From: Cyanodermella asteris
Taxonomy: Eukaryota > Ascomycota > Lecanoromycetes > Ostropales > Stictidaceae
Assembly (NCBI GenBank): GCA_900618795.1
Contig: UYJD01000001.1
Coordinates: forward strand, 683,221-747,220
Length of the DNA stretch: 64,000 nucleotides
Direction of reading: 5' to 3'
Part shown: positions 9,775-21,730 of the stretch, piece after piece
Layout of the letters: the number at the start of each line of letters is the position of its first letter
How positions within the stretch are numbered: the stretch's first letter is position 1
Program-made: the position numbers and the translations under genes
The notes under the pieces: model-generated
Seen by the model: only the letters and a program-made list of their open reading frames with translations
The model's database searches: none
What the model was told of the DNA's origin: nothing

Positions 9775-12700
9775 TCAGTCGCCAGCACCGTCGGCAATCG
9801 CCAGACGCTGTTTGGCAGTCTTCGCTTTTTTGCTGATGCCTTTGCCTCCACGCGGACCGCGCTTGGGTTTGGGCGCCTCAGCTTCTTCGTCGAGCGGCGT
9901 CGCAGCCCCCGAAGGTTTGCCGCTTGCATCATCAAAGTGACCCTCGCCTACACCAGCTGTTAGCATATGTACAAAAGACCCGGATACTTGGTAGCTCACC
10001 TTCATGATAAAAATCTTCAACGTTGACCTCTTTCTTTCTGCCCCCGGTCTTCTTGCGCTTCTTGAGGGCGTCATCACCCCCTTTCTCCATCATCTCCTTC
10101 TCCTTCTTCTCGATAAGCTCTGCCTGATCGTCGTCCGCGAGCCACATGGCGATGTCCTTTGTCTTGTTCTCACGTGCCCGGGAGTCGAAGTTGACGCCAG
10201 CGCCAGCGCCACCAGTCATGACGACGCGCTGCATTTCCTCCTTCTGTAAACTTCGCTTCCGAATACGCTCCTCAATTGTACCGCTGGTAATCATACGGTA
10301 CACCGTGACCTGCTTTGTCTGACCTAATCTGTGTGCGCGGTCCATGGCCTGCGAATCGATGGTCGGGTTCCAGTCAGAGTCGTAGAAGATGACTGTGTCA
10401 GCGGATGTCAGATTGATGCCGAGACCACCTGCACGAGTTGACAGAAGGAAGATGAAGATCTCAGGCCGGGTCTGGAAATCGGCAACGGTATCTCTTCTGT
10501 CTTCGAGCTTGGTGCTACCGTCAAGCCTGCAGTATTTGTAGTTGCGATAGGTGAGATACTCCTCCATCAAATCAATCATGCGAGTCATCTGGAAGTAGAG
10601 CAGAACTCTGTGACCTTCTGCCTTGAGCTTGCGCAGCAGCTGATCGAGCTTGCCAAGCTTGCCGCTGTCCGTGACAAAGCGCCGCATGCTGGGAACTTGC
10701 ACGTTCGCGAAGCGCGACTTGCGACTGATGGGTTCGGGAAGCATATCAGCGACCAGATGGTGGGCAGGATCGACATTCGCGTCTAGTAAAGCGGCCTCAT
10801 CGTCGAGGGAGGTGCCGAACAATGCCCTGCGTATTGGAACGTTGAAGACAGTATTCTCCTGCTCGATCCTGGCATCCTGGTTTGAGCATGTTATCATGAT
10901 TGGCGGTGCTGCAGCTGGTGGACGGGCACATTGCTCAATCAGCGCAAGGCCGGAGCTCTCGAAGGTATTTTGTGAGATGTTGAACAAGCCGTTCAAGTGT
11001 CCGTCGACTGACATCTCAGCCAGAGGTCGTCGGTCGTTGCGGTCGACTATGTTGAACATGGAATGCCGATGCGTGGACCTCACATCTGGCTCGTCCTCGT
11101 AGATTGCATTCATGCGTCCCAGAACGTTGATTTTGGATTTCTGCTTGGCAGCTCGAGAGAACAAATCCGTACGCCCAGCCTCGATGATTTCGGCTGTGGA
11201 ATCCTGGACCAGTCGCGCCCACGAGAAGAGACCGTTTTGGCGACTGCTCTGCGAAATGTGATCTGCAGACCAGACATTGAACATGCTTCCAAGATACTTG
11301 CCTCTGAACCCGGCCTTCGAATTGCCGGGCCCTGCAACTCCGAGTCGACCCTCGGGAGAACAAAGCAATCGTGGCAAGGGAAAGGAGATTGGGTTCCGTG
11401 TCGAATACCCGACATTGACAAACGATCCCTCGCGCAAGAATGACGCTGTTTCTGCAAACAAGCACATTGCGAGAGGAGAGGTGACTTCGGCGCGTTCGAA
11501 CAGGTCTGGGTGGTTGCACACTTTTCGGAACTGCATGACAAGGTTCATCAGGGTAGCCGTATCTTGATCGTCGCCCACAGCCGCCTTCTCGATCAGATCC
11601 ATGATGCTTATCTTGTTCCGCAGACTTGAATAGATCGCACGTTGCCTGTATGTCAAGTCACAGAACACGTCCTGCTCAATCTTGTCCCCGAGCTCTTTCT
11701 GTACATGCTTCTTGACACGGCGCAGCATGAAAGGCTTCAATATCATGTGCAGACGCTTCAGCTGGTCTTCATTCAGCTTAGTGTTGCTCTGCGCATGGCT
11801 TTCAATATCTTTTGAAAACCAGTCGCTGAACTCGTCATGACTGTCGAACAAGCTCGGCATGATGAAGTGCAACAACGCCCACAGTTCTTGCATATTATTC
11901 TGGATTGGAGTTCCGGTGAGTAATAGTCGATTCCTGCAATGAAAGCTCAGCAAGACCTTCCACCGAGACGACTGAGCGGACTTGATGGCCTGAGCCTCAT
12001 CGAGAATCATATACTGCCAACGAATCTTCTGGAAGTATTGCGCATCTTGAACAACGAGCTGGTACGATGTCACAAGAACGTGAAACGGCGACTCTTTGGT
12101 ATAGGTGATGTGCTTGCGATCCCAGAACTTTCGTAGAACCTTTCGATCTTTTGCAGTACCCCAGTACGGCAGAACTTTGATTTCAGGAACGAAACGGGTG
12201 ATCTCCTGTTGCCAGTTGTGGAGAGTCGAGGCCGGAGCGATAACGAGAAAGGGACCCCAGATGTTGTGGGTTTCCGCTAGATATGCCATCACACAAATGG
12301 ACTGGATCGTCTTGCCGAGACCCATTTCGTCGGCGAGAATACCATTGATACCCTGCTCGTAGAGATTCGCGAGCCAGTTGAGACCCTTGAGCTGATATTC
12401 CTTGAGCGTGACAGTGAGCATGTTAGGCTGCTTGAGAACAACATCGCCCAAGCTGGTCGGATCTTGGAAGTTCATCTCGTCGAACTGAGCCATGGCGTCT
12501 CCTTCTCCTTCACCCTGATTGTTGAAGGCGCGAGCCTTGTCTTGAGCCTCCTGAATAGCAGCCTGGGCGTTGGCCATGGCGGCCTCCTGAAGCTTGTCCT
12601 CGTCGTCGGAATTGAAGTCGAGATTCTCAAAATTGGTGACCCTTGTGCCTGTGTCGGCGTTGCTATCAGGCAATTTAACGGTATGCGAGGCCTGCTTGTC

Positions 12701-14949
12701 GTCTTGAACCTTCTCTGCACCTGCGGCAACATCGCCATTGTTGTCCGTGGATCTTTCAACCTCATCAGTTTTGATCTTCTTACCAATGAAATGAGAGTAG
12801 AGCTCGGTCTGACTGATCAGGAAGTTGAGCTTCCTCTTTTGCCTGTTGGCTTCACGCTCGGCCTCTGCTTTGCGAGCATTGTCAAGCTCTGCCTTCTCAG
12901 CGACCTTACGCAGGTCACGTTCCTGTCTCTCATTCCGCTTCCAGAAGCCCATCATCTCACGCATATTGCGTTTCGCGCGTGCTTGGACATCCTTCGTGCT
13001 CTTGTTCGTGCGTTGTTGCCAACGTCGAGCTTCTTTAGAGGCGAGCTGCGCAGTCTTCCGCAGATTGGACTGCTTCGTCTCAAGAGAGTTACCCTTGATG
13101 CGATAGACTTTGGGAACATCCTTGCGTGCGATATCCTTCCAAATGTTGTCGTAAATCTGTAGGAAGGCTTTCGAGGAGAAGGGATCCTTGGCAACGGCTG
13201 CTGGAGTGCCATCACGATCTTGAAGATCCAGATCCTCCTCATTCTTCTTCCTGCGACCACCTTTCTTGCCACCTTCTTCGCCCTCCTTGCTAGGAGTCTG
13301 TCGAACCTCATCCTTAGGGGCGATCGGAATGGGTTCACCGCGCTGCTCAGCTTCGTATGCAGCTTCGGCCGCTTTCTTCTCGGCCTCCTTCTGTTCCTTT
13401 GACTTTTTGAGACGGCCAGTACCAGGTCCCTTCTGCTTCTTCTTCGGAGGCTCGGGGGAGGCGCCGTTGACCTCGATGTGGAAACTTCCTTCCATCCCGC
13501 CCTCCATGTTGGGAGCTGTGGGAGCGTCAATGGACAGGTCCTCGCCGAGGTCTTTTCCGTCACCTTTCATCTTGCGTTCTGTTTCGCTGACCTTCTTCCT
13601 GGCCTTGGCAGCATCCTTGAGCAGCTTCGCCCGCTCGCCAGGGGTGTCGGCAACTTGTGCCTTGGCTTGTAGCTCAGCGAGCTTCTGTGTCTCCGACTGC
13701 AGCGCCTTCTCTCGCCTACGCTTTCGTTGCATGTCCTTCTTGCGTTCCTTTTCATCGGCGATGTCTTGAGCTGCCACCTCAGACTCGACTGCAGCGACAT
13801 TAGTGACGCGGTACTTCCGATGGCCTTCGCTTTCAAGCGTTTCGAGGGGCTTCGTCAACTTGGCGATGTGAATAGCGCGGCGGCGTTTTCTTCTCCCTAG
13901 CTCGTCATCATCAATTTTCAACTGGCGCTTTTTCGACTGCAGGAGGTATTCTCGCTTGGCTGCGTCCCACTCGTCACCTTCCAGATCGCTGTATTCCATA
14001 TTCTCGATATCCGACATGGCTTTGCGGACCTTGTCGCTCACGTCTTTGTCAGGCGCAGGCGCAGCTGGCTTGCTCTTGAAGATAGACGTCTTAGGAGCTT
14101 TGCCCTTTTTATTAGACTCGGTCGTCTTTGGTTGCTTCGGGGTGTAGGTGCGAGCCTCATCCATGTTAACTTCCTTGGTCTGAGCAGATGGCGAAGGGGC
14201 CCTCGGTGGTGGTGCGACGGAGTTTTCGAAAGTGCGTGCGGGAGGTTGAGGCGAGTGAGCTGGAGGGGTGGGCTGTCGAGGTAGAGGAGGGTTTTCTGTC
14301 TTCACAGGCGAGGCGGTAGGACCTGACAGCATCTGCGAGAAGGACATGGGATTCGCAGCCCCTTCACGCTTCGGTTCCTCAGCAGGCTTCGGGGGTTCAG
14401 CACGCGGCGGAGACATATTCCTTCGTTCGGCTGTTCCGTTGGCGGGCAGATAGCCGGGCTGAGGATGTGCCTGAGGAGGTGAGTGAGTGTACGCAGCTGG
14501 TGGTGAATAGGCTGCTTGCTCGGGCCGTTCGGTCAATGGGCGCGGTTGGGCATCTCGATAGGTGGATTCATGCGCGTGCGCGGGCTGAGAGGGATTATTG
14601 TACCAAGTGCTAGTCGCGCCGGCAGTCTGGTGTTCGACAGGAGGTCTTCTTGATAGGCTCTACATCAATGTTAGAGGGAAATCGACCACAAAGCAATGTT
14701 TGCTCTCCCGTCACGTACCGAATGGGGAGATGGAGCAGAATAGGGCGAAGCGGCAGGTGGATATGCAGCATTGGCATCCCTTGAGCGCGTGGGATCGTAG
14801 TAGTATGTGGACTTGGAGTCTTGAGTACTAGAACTCTGAGGTCGCGACGAGGAATACGCCGGTGCAGGGTAGGGCTGCTGAGCCGGATATCCGTTGGGCT
14901 CGTGGCTGCCCCTAGGCTCCTCCTCGCGCTGCTGGTTATTGTGGTACAT
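9775..14949 (-). CDS. INO80: INO80 chromatin-remodelling ATPase
   Basis: The Snf2-family motor of the INO80 complex, which slides and exchanges nucleosomes in the nucleus. I read three exons, 14719-14949, 10000-14659 and 9775-9947, in continuous frame, giving 1687 residues. The first 400 residues are Pro/Ser-rich and disordered, then charged coiled-coil-like sequence. The HSA/DBINO region is near residues 575-690 ([17 protein letters not shown] ... ARRWQQR). Lobe 1 has Walker [12 protein letters not shown] near 855 and the DEAQ box (LDEAQAIKS) near 962. A long insertion separates the lobes, the INO80 hallmark that docks Rvb1/Rvb2. Lobe 2 ends with motif VI ([16 protein letters not shown]) near 1515. 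The last exon adds a Lys-rich tail after EDFYHEGEG. Its upstream region is shared with the GST gene. Confidence 0.96.
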
Positions 14950-16598
14950 GCTGATTGCCGTCTCTTTTCTTTATCTCCCAGTCATCATTGTTCTATCAAA
15001 AGGTGCTGCTGGAAAGGCAAGGCAGCCAGGCGATGGCGATGGCGATGGCAATTTGCAGGGCCGGTCAACCGTGCCCGGGTACACTCGTGATGGAGCAATG
15101 CAAAGCGAGGTTGGTGGTGGACGACAGACGCTGATACGGCTTGATTGCGCAAAGGGTGCAGGCGCTGGCTGGCTGGCCTCGCTCTAATCCTGCGACGTTG
15201 CTTGCCGGCGATGGATATGCCGACTCGACAGCACGGCAGGCGTGTGTAGCGAAATGCGCGGGTCGCGTTGGGTGGTGAACCGACAGGCAGAGGGCTATGG
15301 GGAGGAGAGGACGGAGTGAGGACGAAGGCACAGAAAGTCTACGGGGCGAGAAGCATGGTGGCCAGCTGATGCAGGAGTTCGGATCATGACTGACGGACGA
15401 GTCTTTGCCTTGGCCGGCTCGCAACCTCTGGCGCAGCGAGCGAGCAGCGCGTTCTGCCAGCGTCTCTGATGCAGCTCGACTCACTAGGCCAGATCGGGAG
15501 CTGTATACACGTCGTGTCTGGGGTATAGGACGTGTTGCGATTTGTGTCTAGTACTAAACTGACAAGTTTTCTCGTCTTCATGTACACTGTGCTGCACAGT
15601 CTCTTGTGGGCATGCGCTTCGGCGGTGCAAAACTGCGTTGTGTGCATGCGCGCGCGGCTGCTGGGTCGCGACTTCTACCTTTCGTTGTCGTCTCACGGGG
15701 TTGTCAGTCTGCTCCTGCCTCCGTTCGTTGCTGTGTGGCTCGTGCACCGCTTGTCATCGTCTGCCGCCCGTGCAGATCCACCCGCTAGCCGATGTTTGAG
15801 GCGCAATCTACGCCTGTTTCAGTGGCGCGCCTGCAGCTCTCGCACAAGCCCGCCGTCTCGTGCAGCTGCTTTCGGCAGTGCTGCTATTCCGGCGGCAGTG
15901 CTTGGCTCCGACTGCTAGGGCGGCAGATGCAATGAGAAAACCGCCCTTTGTTGCGGAATCTCTCCACCGAGTCCAGCCATGCCATGGTCGACCTCAGAAC
16001 TCGCGGTCGCAGCTTGCCCCGGCGGCCACAGCTCGCTGTCACAATGCCGACCGCTCCCTTCTACACCACAAAATAATGGTCGAAACCGCCCCAGCCACTT
16101 CTCCTTCATCACACATCGCCAAATTGCCTGCGGACGCTATGACAGTGCATGCTCTCGAATGTCCGGGCTGGCTTCTTTTGCCACCAATCTTGGCACACCT
16201 CACCCCGGCGTGTTGAGGAAAAATAGCAGAGGAGATTCGGGGGCGTACAGATCTCATTCTAACCAGCGCAGTCTCCATTTCTAGTTGCAGGCAATGCTCG
16301 ACCGTGTCCCACTGCCACGGTCGTCGGCCCATGACTTATGATACGGCTCGCCTTTGCCTGTCAAGCGTTATGACGAAATCTGTTCCCTGAGCCTCAAACT
16401 CTGTTGATCAGACATAAACAAGACCGACCCCGAGGGGTGCATCCCCGTCGTGATCGGATTTCTTGAATTTGTCAATATTGGGGAACTCAACTGGCTCAGC
16501 TCTTCTCGACCTTGATTCTCGTGATATACGTTGACTCCTGTTCTCCATCTCCTAACTACCTGTTCAGATCATCATTTGACCATATTCCATTCTGCACA
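14950..16598. other. Divergent intergenic region, INO80 / GST
   Basis: About 1.65 kb between two genes that point away from each other, so it holds both promoters. It includes a GGCGAT hexamer repeated about three times near 15029-15047 and several overlapping frames with no recognisable motif. The stretch just before the GST start is CT-rich, as in fungal leaders. Confidence 0.5.
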
Positions 16599-17288
16599 AT
16601 GACTTTGATCGTCCACCACCTACAGGTCTCGCAGTCAGAGCGGATTGTCTGGCTTTGTGAAGAGCTGGGCATCGACTATCAGCTCAAACTCCATCAGCGA
16701 GATCCTCTTTTCAGCCCCCAATCCATCAAAGATCTCAATCCACTTGGCGCAGCTCCTGTGATTCAGGACGGGAGCGACACGCTCGCTGAGAGTGCCGCAT
16801 GTGCCGAGTACATTCTGCAGAAATATGGCAATGGCAAGCTCAGTCTCGGCCCCTCACACAAAGACTTTGCCCAGTATCTCTACTGGTTCCATTTTGCAAA
16901 TGGTACCCTGCAGCCTCAGTTCAGCAAACTCATGACGCTTGTTTTCAGTCACGCGCCAATGGAGGAGTCGTATTCGCAGCGCCAGCAGGAGCAATTGGAT
17001 AAGTTCTTGAGACTCATCGACAGCCGACTCAAGGACAACACATGGCTCGCAGGAAGCGAATTCACGGCTGCTGATTGCATGGTTGTCTTCAGTCTGACTA
17101 CTATGAGAACGTTTCAGCCCATCGACCTGTCACCATACCCGAACATCCTCGCCTACCTGAAGAGGGTTGGCGAACGCCCTGGTTACAAGAGCGCTAGATC
17201 GAAGGGTGATCCTGATCTTCCGTTAATGCTTGGTGGCAAGCCTCCCGAGCAATTTGTTGATAAGCAGAAGGCGCTGGGAAAGATGTAG
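16599..17288 (+). CDS. Glutathione S-transferase (GTT1-like)
   Basis: Probably conjugates glutathione to electrophiles or reduces peroxides. One exon encodes 229 residues, a normal GST length. The thioredoxin-like N-terminal domain begins at once with LIVHHLQVSQSERIVWLCEE, then NPLGAAPVIQDG (the cis-Pro region) and the glutathione-binding TLAESAACAEYI near residue 65. The all-helical C-terminal domain contains NTWLAGSEFTAADCMV near 150-165, the conserved N-capping motif. The pattern is closest to the fungal GTT1 group. The ATG at 16599 is preferred because the upstream in-frame reading uses a TTG and lacks GST-like sequence. The gene converges on the membrane-protein gene, with about 75 bp between their stop codons. 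Confidence 0.93.
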   Translation: MTLIVHHLQVSQSERIVWLCEELGIDYQLKLHQRDPLFSPQSIKDLNPLGAAPVIQDGSDTLAESAACAEYILQKYGNGKLSLGPSHKDFAQYLYWFHFANGTLQPQFSKLMTLVFSHAPMEESYSQRQQEQLDKFLRLIDSRLKDNTWLAGSEFTAADCMVVFSLTTMRTFQPIDLSPYPNILAYLKRVGERPGYKSARSKGDPDLPLMLGGKPPEQFVDKQKALGKM

Positions 17289-17362
17289 ACAATTGATCAT
17301 CAAAGTCACAGCCATGTCACACAATCTGGACGTCATGCTTCTTGAAAAGAAACAATTCTCGA

Positions 17363-18052
17363 TTATCCCCGTGCCCAAGCTCTTACCCCAGCATCCACAG
17401 ATGCCATCTGCAACATAGATCTTGGTCTGACAAAACCCGTTCTGACCTGTGGACCGGCCATCAACTTGGTTTCGACATCCTGATAATGACTCGTGACATT
17501 TTCCCTGAACCACGAAAAGTCGGTCGCCTTCCTGTGCTCTAGCATCCGATCCGCCAACCCCTTCAAAAAGTCCTGCACGTTACCCTCGAATACATCGTCT
17601 CCCAGCGTACCCACTACCTTGTCCGCCATCCGACAAATCTCATCATGCGGCCTCCTCGTCCATCCGATCAGACACACATAAAATCCCCTGTAGCTTGGCA
17701 GGTAAGTTCGGTCATTCTCTGCCTGCTGCCTCTCGTACGGCAACGAGCATGTTGTCGCCTCAAAGTACAACGGACCCGGCATCCCATTGGCGGCCTTTCC
17801 TCGCCGTAGCTCGTACCGTCGATTTCGCACTATCAGGCTCCAGTTGCGCCACTTGCCACGGTGAACCTGGCGGGAGAACCAGACTTGGTCGCCTTGGCTT
17901 GTGTCGCTAGATTCGATTTCGCGCTGGAGAAAGTCGGGGTCGTTGCGGATGCGCGTGCTGCGTTGGCGATACCAAAGTGTAAAGAAGAGCATGCCGAGGA
18001 TTAGACATGGCAAGACAACGATTGTAGGTATGAAGGTACTTGGAATCTGCAT
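17363..18052 (-). CDS. Single-pass membrane-anchored protein, unknown function
   Basis: I do not recognise this family. One exon encodes 229 residues from the ATG at 18052. Residues about 8-28 form one hydrophobic segment (FIPTIVVLPCLILGMLFFTL) followed by basic residues (YRQRSTRIR), which suggests an N-terminal membrane anchor with the rest in the cytosol. The soluble part has evenly mixed composition and motif-like blocks (VWFSRQVHRGKWRNWSL, NRRYELRRGKA, DRTYLPSYRGFYVCLIGWT), so it looks like a folded domain. A longer reading upstream of 18052 passes through a poly-phenylalanine tract made by a T run and is probably leader. The gene converges on the GST gene. Confidence 0.7.
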   Translation of the reverse strand: MQIPSTFIPTIVVLPCLILGMLFFTLWYRQRSTRIRNDPDFLQREIESSDTSQGDQVWFSRQVHRGKWRNWSLIVRNRRYELRRGKAANGMPGPLYFEATTCSLPYERQQAENDRTYLPSYRGFYVCLIGWTRRPHDEICRMADKVVGTLGDDVFEGNVQDFLKGLADRMLEHRKATDFSWFRENVTSHYQDVETKLMAGPQVRTGFVRPRSMLQMASVDAGVRAWARG

Positions 18053-18066
18053 TTTGGAAGGATGGC

Positions 18067-18084
18067 AAAAAAAAAAAAAAAAAA
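18067..18084. repeat. Poly-A/T tract of 18 bases
   Basis: A homopolymer of 18 A on the plus strand, that is 18 T in the leader of the minus-strand membrane-protein gene, ending about 15 bp before its start codon. Such tracts are common in fungal core promoters and leaders and are prone to length change or sequencing error. Confidence 0.9.
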
Positions 18085-18903
18085 GTGCCTCTCGCTGGCA
18101 AGAGTTTTGAGGTGGTGAGTATGCGTGGAGGAGAAAGTGAGTGTGAATTAGTGCTCGAGCGCGAGCCGCTTGTTGGGGTGAAAGTCGCGATATATGCAGT
18201 AACGAATGCACGAAACGTATTTAAAGACGATTGTCGAGAGAATGAAATGTCGCGCCTGCGCGACGGTCAAAATGAGCTTAAAGAACCTTACTGTATGAGG
18301 TATGAAGTAAGGTTGGATAACTACTAGCAAAGACGAGGGAAAAGTACCCCTGTCAAGTACATGTGCTGTAGCGCGACAGTAGATCATCAGCGTTGCAAAA
18401 CGTACCCAGATAGAGCACAGGGTAGCATTCACCAAGGCCGGACCGATCATTCGGAATATTTGCATTTGCATTTGCATCACCACCACACGACTGGCTTATC
18501 ACCATGTCCCTCCAGCGTGCGGCCAACTGTCCACTGGATTTCTAGGCGCAAGAAGCTACATCACAATAAGTGGGCAACAACAGCTACACGGAGACCATTC
18601 TGCTCAAAAGCTGAGAGTGATCTGGTGGCTATATTGATGGGCACGCGGCATAGACAACAATGCTTCTCTTTGCGACGTCGCATCGTGGAAGAGCCTCCCA
18701 ATGGGAGAAGGCAGAGGCCGTGCCCCAAAGTGGCCCAAAGTTTGTTTGCCGGCGGGCTGCGTCAGAAAATGTTTCAGGTTTGTTTCCGTTCTCCGCACTC
18801 TTCGGTCGTGGGTGCGCCTGTTCGTCTTTTCTTGCTGGATTCGGCGCCCAGTAGCATCATTTGAGTCGAGATGCTTGGAAAGACGATGGTATCCGATACA
18901 GCC
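18085..18903. other. Intergenic
   Basis: Lies between the start of the single-pass membrane protein and the end of the Rossmann-fold gene. It contains TTTGCA repeated three times near 18461-18478. No gene seen. Confidence 0.45.
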
Positions 18904-19741
18904 TTACTCGCTCTTCGACGATGCCATCTTCCGGCCCTTTTCTATGAGCTTCGGATTTTCCGTAATGCTAGAAGGACCACCCTCATTTGCTAAGCTAACC
19001 ATCGCCAGTGCTAGGTGTTCCACATCCACGTATAGAGTTGGGAGAAGCCACTCCAAAAAGGAACTCAGAACACTCTGCTTTCCCATTACCGTGCCTGCAC
19101 GGACCACGTAGGCATTAAATGTGCGGGAGTGCTGCTCAGCGAACTCAAGCATCTTGACCTCAGACTCGCCCTTCTCATCGTGTCAGCCCGTCAAAATGGT
19201 CTCAACAAAGCAGGAGGACGGATACGCACCCTTGAATGTCTTCCATCGGCCAGAAACCACAGATGCTTCGACTGGTCCTTCTCAGCGAATATGCCTGAGA
19301 CGTGAACGAATCGAAACTTCTTCCCAGCCGGCAGACGTGGCTGCAGATGTTCCGTGAACGCTTTCGCTGCCGCCTGCGAGTAGCCTGTGTCGATTTCGCG
19401 AATGTCGGCCGGGAACGTTGTCTTGCTGATGCCGATAGTCCAGAAGCAGGCCTCTGCACCCACAAGCTATCAAGCCGTCTGTCAGTGACTAGACGGCAAG
19501 GAATGCAATGCTGCCGTTGCCGTTGCCGTTCTCACGGTTCACATACCTGGTTGAGGACGTCATCGGGGTAGTGCATGAAATCTTCTAGGATAATTGACGT
19601 GACCTTTGCATTGTTCGCCAATTCGGTTGGAAGTGGTCGACGAGACAGGGTATAGATGGCAGTGATGTTTGGGTTCTTAATGCACTGGTGCAGCACTTCG
19701 CCGCCGATGAAGCCAGTGACTCCAGTGCAGATGATTTTCAT
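18904..19741 (-). CDS. NAD(P)-binding Rossmann-fold protein (NmrA/atypical SDR-like)
   Basis: Small dinucleotide-binding protein; its reaction is unknown. I read three exons, 19547-19741, 19230-19466 and 18904-19170, giving 232 residues in continuous frame. The N-terminus shows the glycine-rich motif GVTGFIGGEVL directly after a first beta strand (MKIICT), then SRRPLP, where the cofactor's phosphate is often bound. Middle parts FRFVHVSGIFAEKDQ and EVKMLEFAEQ...YVVRAGTVMG match the layout of short atypical SDRs such as the NmrA/HSCARG or FMP52 groups. No classical YxxxK is evident. The last intron (59 bp) uses a plain AAG acceptor after a good GCTGAC branch point, so that junction is the least certain. 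Confidence 0.75.
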
Positions 19742-20660
19742 GTTGGATTCACGACGCAAAATATGTCAGTGGAGTAAAGGAGATCAGGCAATACTATGTT
19801 GTACAACTTCTGTAAGCCTGGTCCTTATGTGTGTGTGTTTTCATGTCGAAGCCTAGCGCGTCTAGGATCATTACTGTGCATCTGTGCCGAGTCGGTCCAA
19901 TTTGATGCCGCAGGTCGCGCGCCATCACCGACAACGGTGTTAAACCACAGCAAGTGGCTGCTCTTTCTACGGGCCGTTCATTTCCACGGCCAGGATGAAC
20001 TATGGACGTCGCCAACACTCACTACATCAGAAGTGCAAGGACATATCGAATGCGGAAAGTGATGCTCGCTCTCCGATGAGCCCTTCGCCGCGCGTTCCGT
20101 GGCAGCGCAGCTTTCGTTGTGTGAGGATGTTGAAGCATGAGCTTTTTCACGACACCAAAGGTCAATCGACTTGCCACAGGGGCTTGTTTGCGCTACGCAG
20201 ACCTGAAAGCCCCGTGTGATAGTCGACTGAGAGCATGCTCTACGCGTTTGCCATCGTTCATTGACTTCTGTGTAAAGGGTGTGCAACCGTGAGTGAAGCC
20301 TCTCTTGTCCGGGTTAACGCTCATTGTGTCTTTCTCAGGCACAAATTTGCGCAGTGGACCCGGATAACTTGAATCATTATTCACGGTACCCCTTCATTTG
20401 TCTGTATAGGTATGCGCTGACTCCGGAAGATTGGATGTGAAGGTGTTGGCATTTCCTTGCAACGTGGACCCCGGTACTGCTCTTCAAAGTCCTGCATCCT
20501 ATAACTAGCCGGAAGCTCATATTATTTCCTTTGCTATTCCACATTACAAGTTCTTGCGCCACAAGGATCACCACTAGCAAGAGATTCAACAATTCTGTCA
20601 GCAGTTCCGCCTACAGTTTCGCGCGCATCATACAACGACGTAGAGCCTTTCGTTCACGAA
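19742..20660. other. Divergent intergenic region
   Basis: Between the Rossmann-fold gene (minus) and the exonuclease gene (plus), so it holds both promoters. I see no gene or clear repeat. Confidence 0.45.
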
Positions 20661-21629
20661 ATGTTTACGGAGGTGAATCAGCCTGCGCTCTCCCCGCAGA
20701 ATGATCCAATTATCGTGATCGATACGAGAATGGGCATCAGTAAGTTTCTGGATTCGCTCGAACTGGGACCACGCCTTGATAAACCAAGCACCGACTATCC
20801 GGAGTTCTTCTTCGACATCGAAGGAGCGAATCTCGGTCGTCATGGCACCATGACCATTCTCTCTGTCTTCGTTCCCTGGCAACAACAAACTTACTTGATT
20901 CATGTCGCTACCCTGGGAAGAGCCGCCTTCAAAACACCCGGCTTAAGGACGGATGGCTTGAGGAGAGGTGTCACCCTGCATCATGTCTTAACGAACCCGT
21001 TCTACGTGAAAGGTTGCTTCGATATACGAAGTGACTCCGAGGCTCTCTTTAGTCTTTTTGGTATCCGTTTGAATGGATTCATCGACCTCCAGCTGCTCGA
21101 ATTAGGTGCCCGCGGAAACGGGGAATTCGTCAATGGACTGGCAAGGTGCATCACGCATGACAGCACAATCGCGCCGAGTCAGAAACGCTTATGGAAAGCG
21201 GTCAAAGTACAGGGCATTCGCATGTTTGCCCCTGACCAGGATGGTTCCTTCGACGTGTTCGAGCGACTGCCTTTACAACCAGCCATTATTTAATACTGCG
21301 CCAACGATGTTCGATATCTGCCGAATCTTCTAGACGTATACCTACCAAGGATCAGCCAGCATTGGAGGTATATGATCCGAGATGAATCAGCATCCCGCCG
21401 CTTCAGGAGCTGGGACCCACAGTACGACATGAGTGAGCTCGAAAAAACCAAAAGTCCATGGAAAGCGGGTGGGGCATACGAAAATGTCATCAGATCTACA
21501 TACGAAGAGGAATTGAAGGAGCATCACATGGCGGGTGAAGTTTTCAACGAATTTGATGAATGGGTTCCTCGGAGCGAGATTGGCACTGCGAAAGTCGTGC
21601 CTCATTTCAACACTGTCAAGTACCCCTGA
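20661..21629 (+). CDS. EXD1-like 3'-5' exonuclease, interrupted by one in-frame TAA
   Basis: DEDDy-type 3'-5' exonuclease domain of the EXD1-like fungal group, expected to trim or bind nucleic acid. Motif I is FFFDIEGANLGRHG near residue 52 (D-x-E). Motif II is GCFDIRSDSEALFSLFGI near 115. Motif III, YCANDVRYLP (Y-x3-D), comes directly after a TAA at 21291-21293. The frame continues unbroken through that stop to 21629, and the downstream part (LLDVYLPRISQHW ... FDEWVPRSEIG) reads like the rest of the family. The stop stands where a Gln (CAA) would fit. No intron can remove it without also losing motif III. It may be a nonsense allele, a young pseudogene, read-through or a sequence error. Without the downstream part the enzyme should be inactive. 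It converges on TRM61. Confidence 0.75.
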
Positions 21630-21730
21630 GAGAACAGCCATTGGCGGAACGTGTTAGCACAGAAAGATCTGCAATGACTCTTTACACATCAAACAAGGTC
21701 TAATCTTGCACTTGGTCTCCCGAATGCTCA

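Noticed and set aside
12464-13162. 232-codon open frame on the plus strand
   Set aside because: Lies antisense within the INO80 coding exon; hydrophobic, low-complexity translation is the mirror of charged coiled-coil codons.
15532-15918. 128-codon plus-strand frame in the INO80/GST intergenic region
   Set aside because: Composition is biased to Ser/Arg/Ala/Cys with no domain, and it overlaps other open frames.
16325-16355. CATGACTTATGA similar to the inner part of the MITE right end
   Set aside because: Only 12 bases match and no partner inverted repeat lies about 190 bp away.
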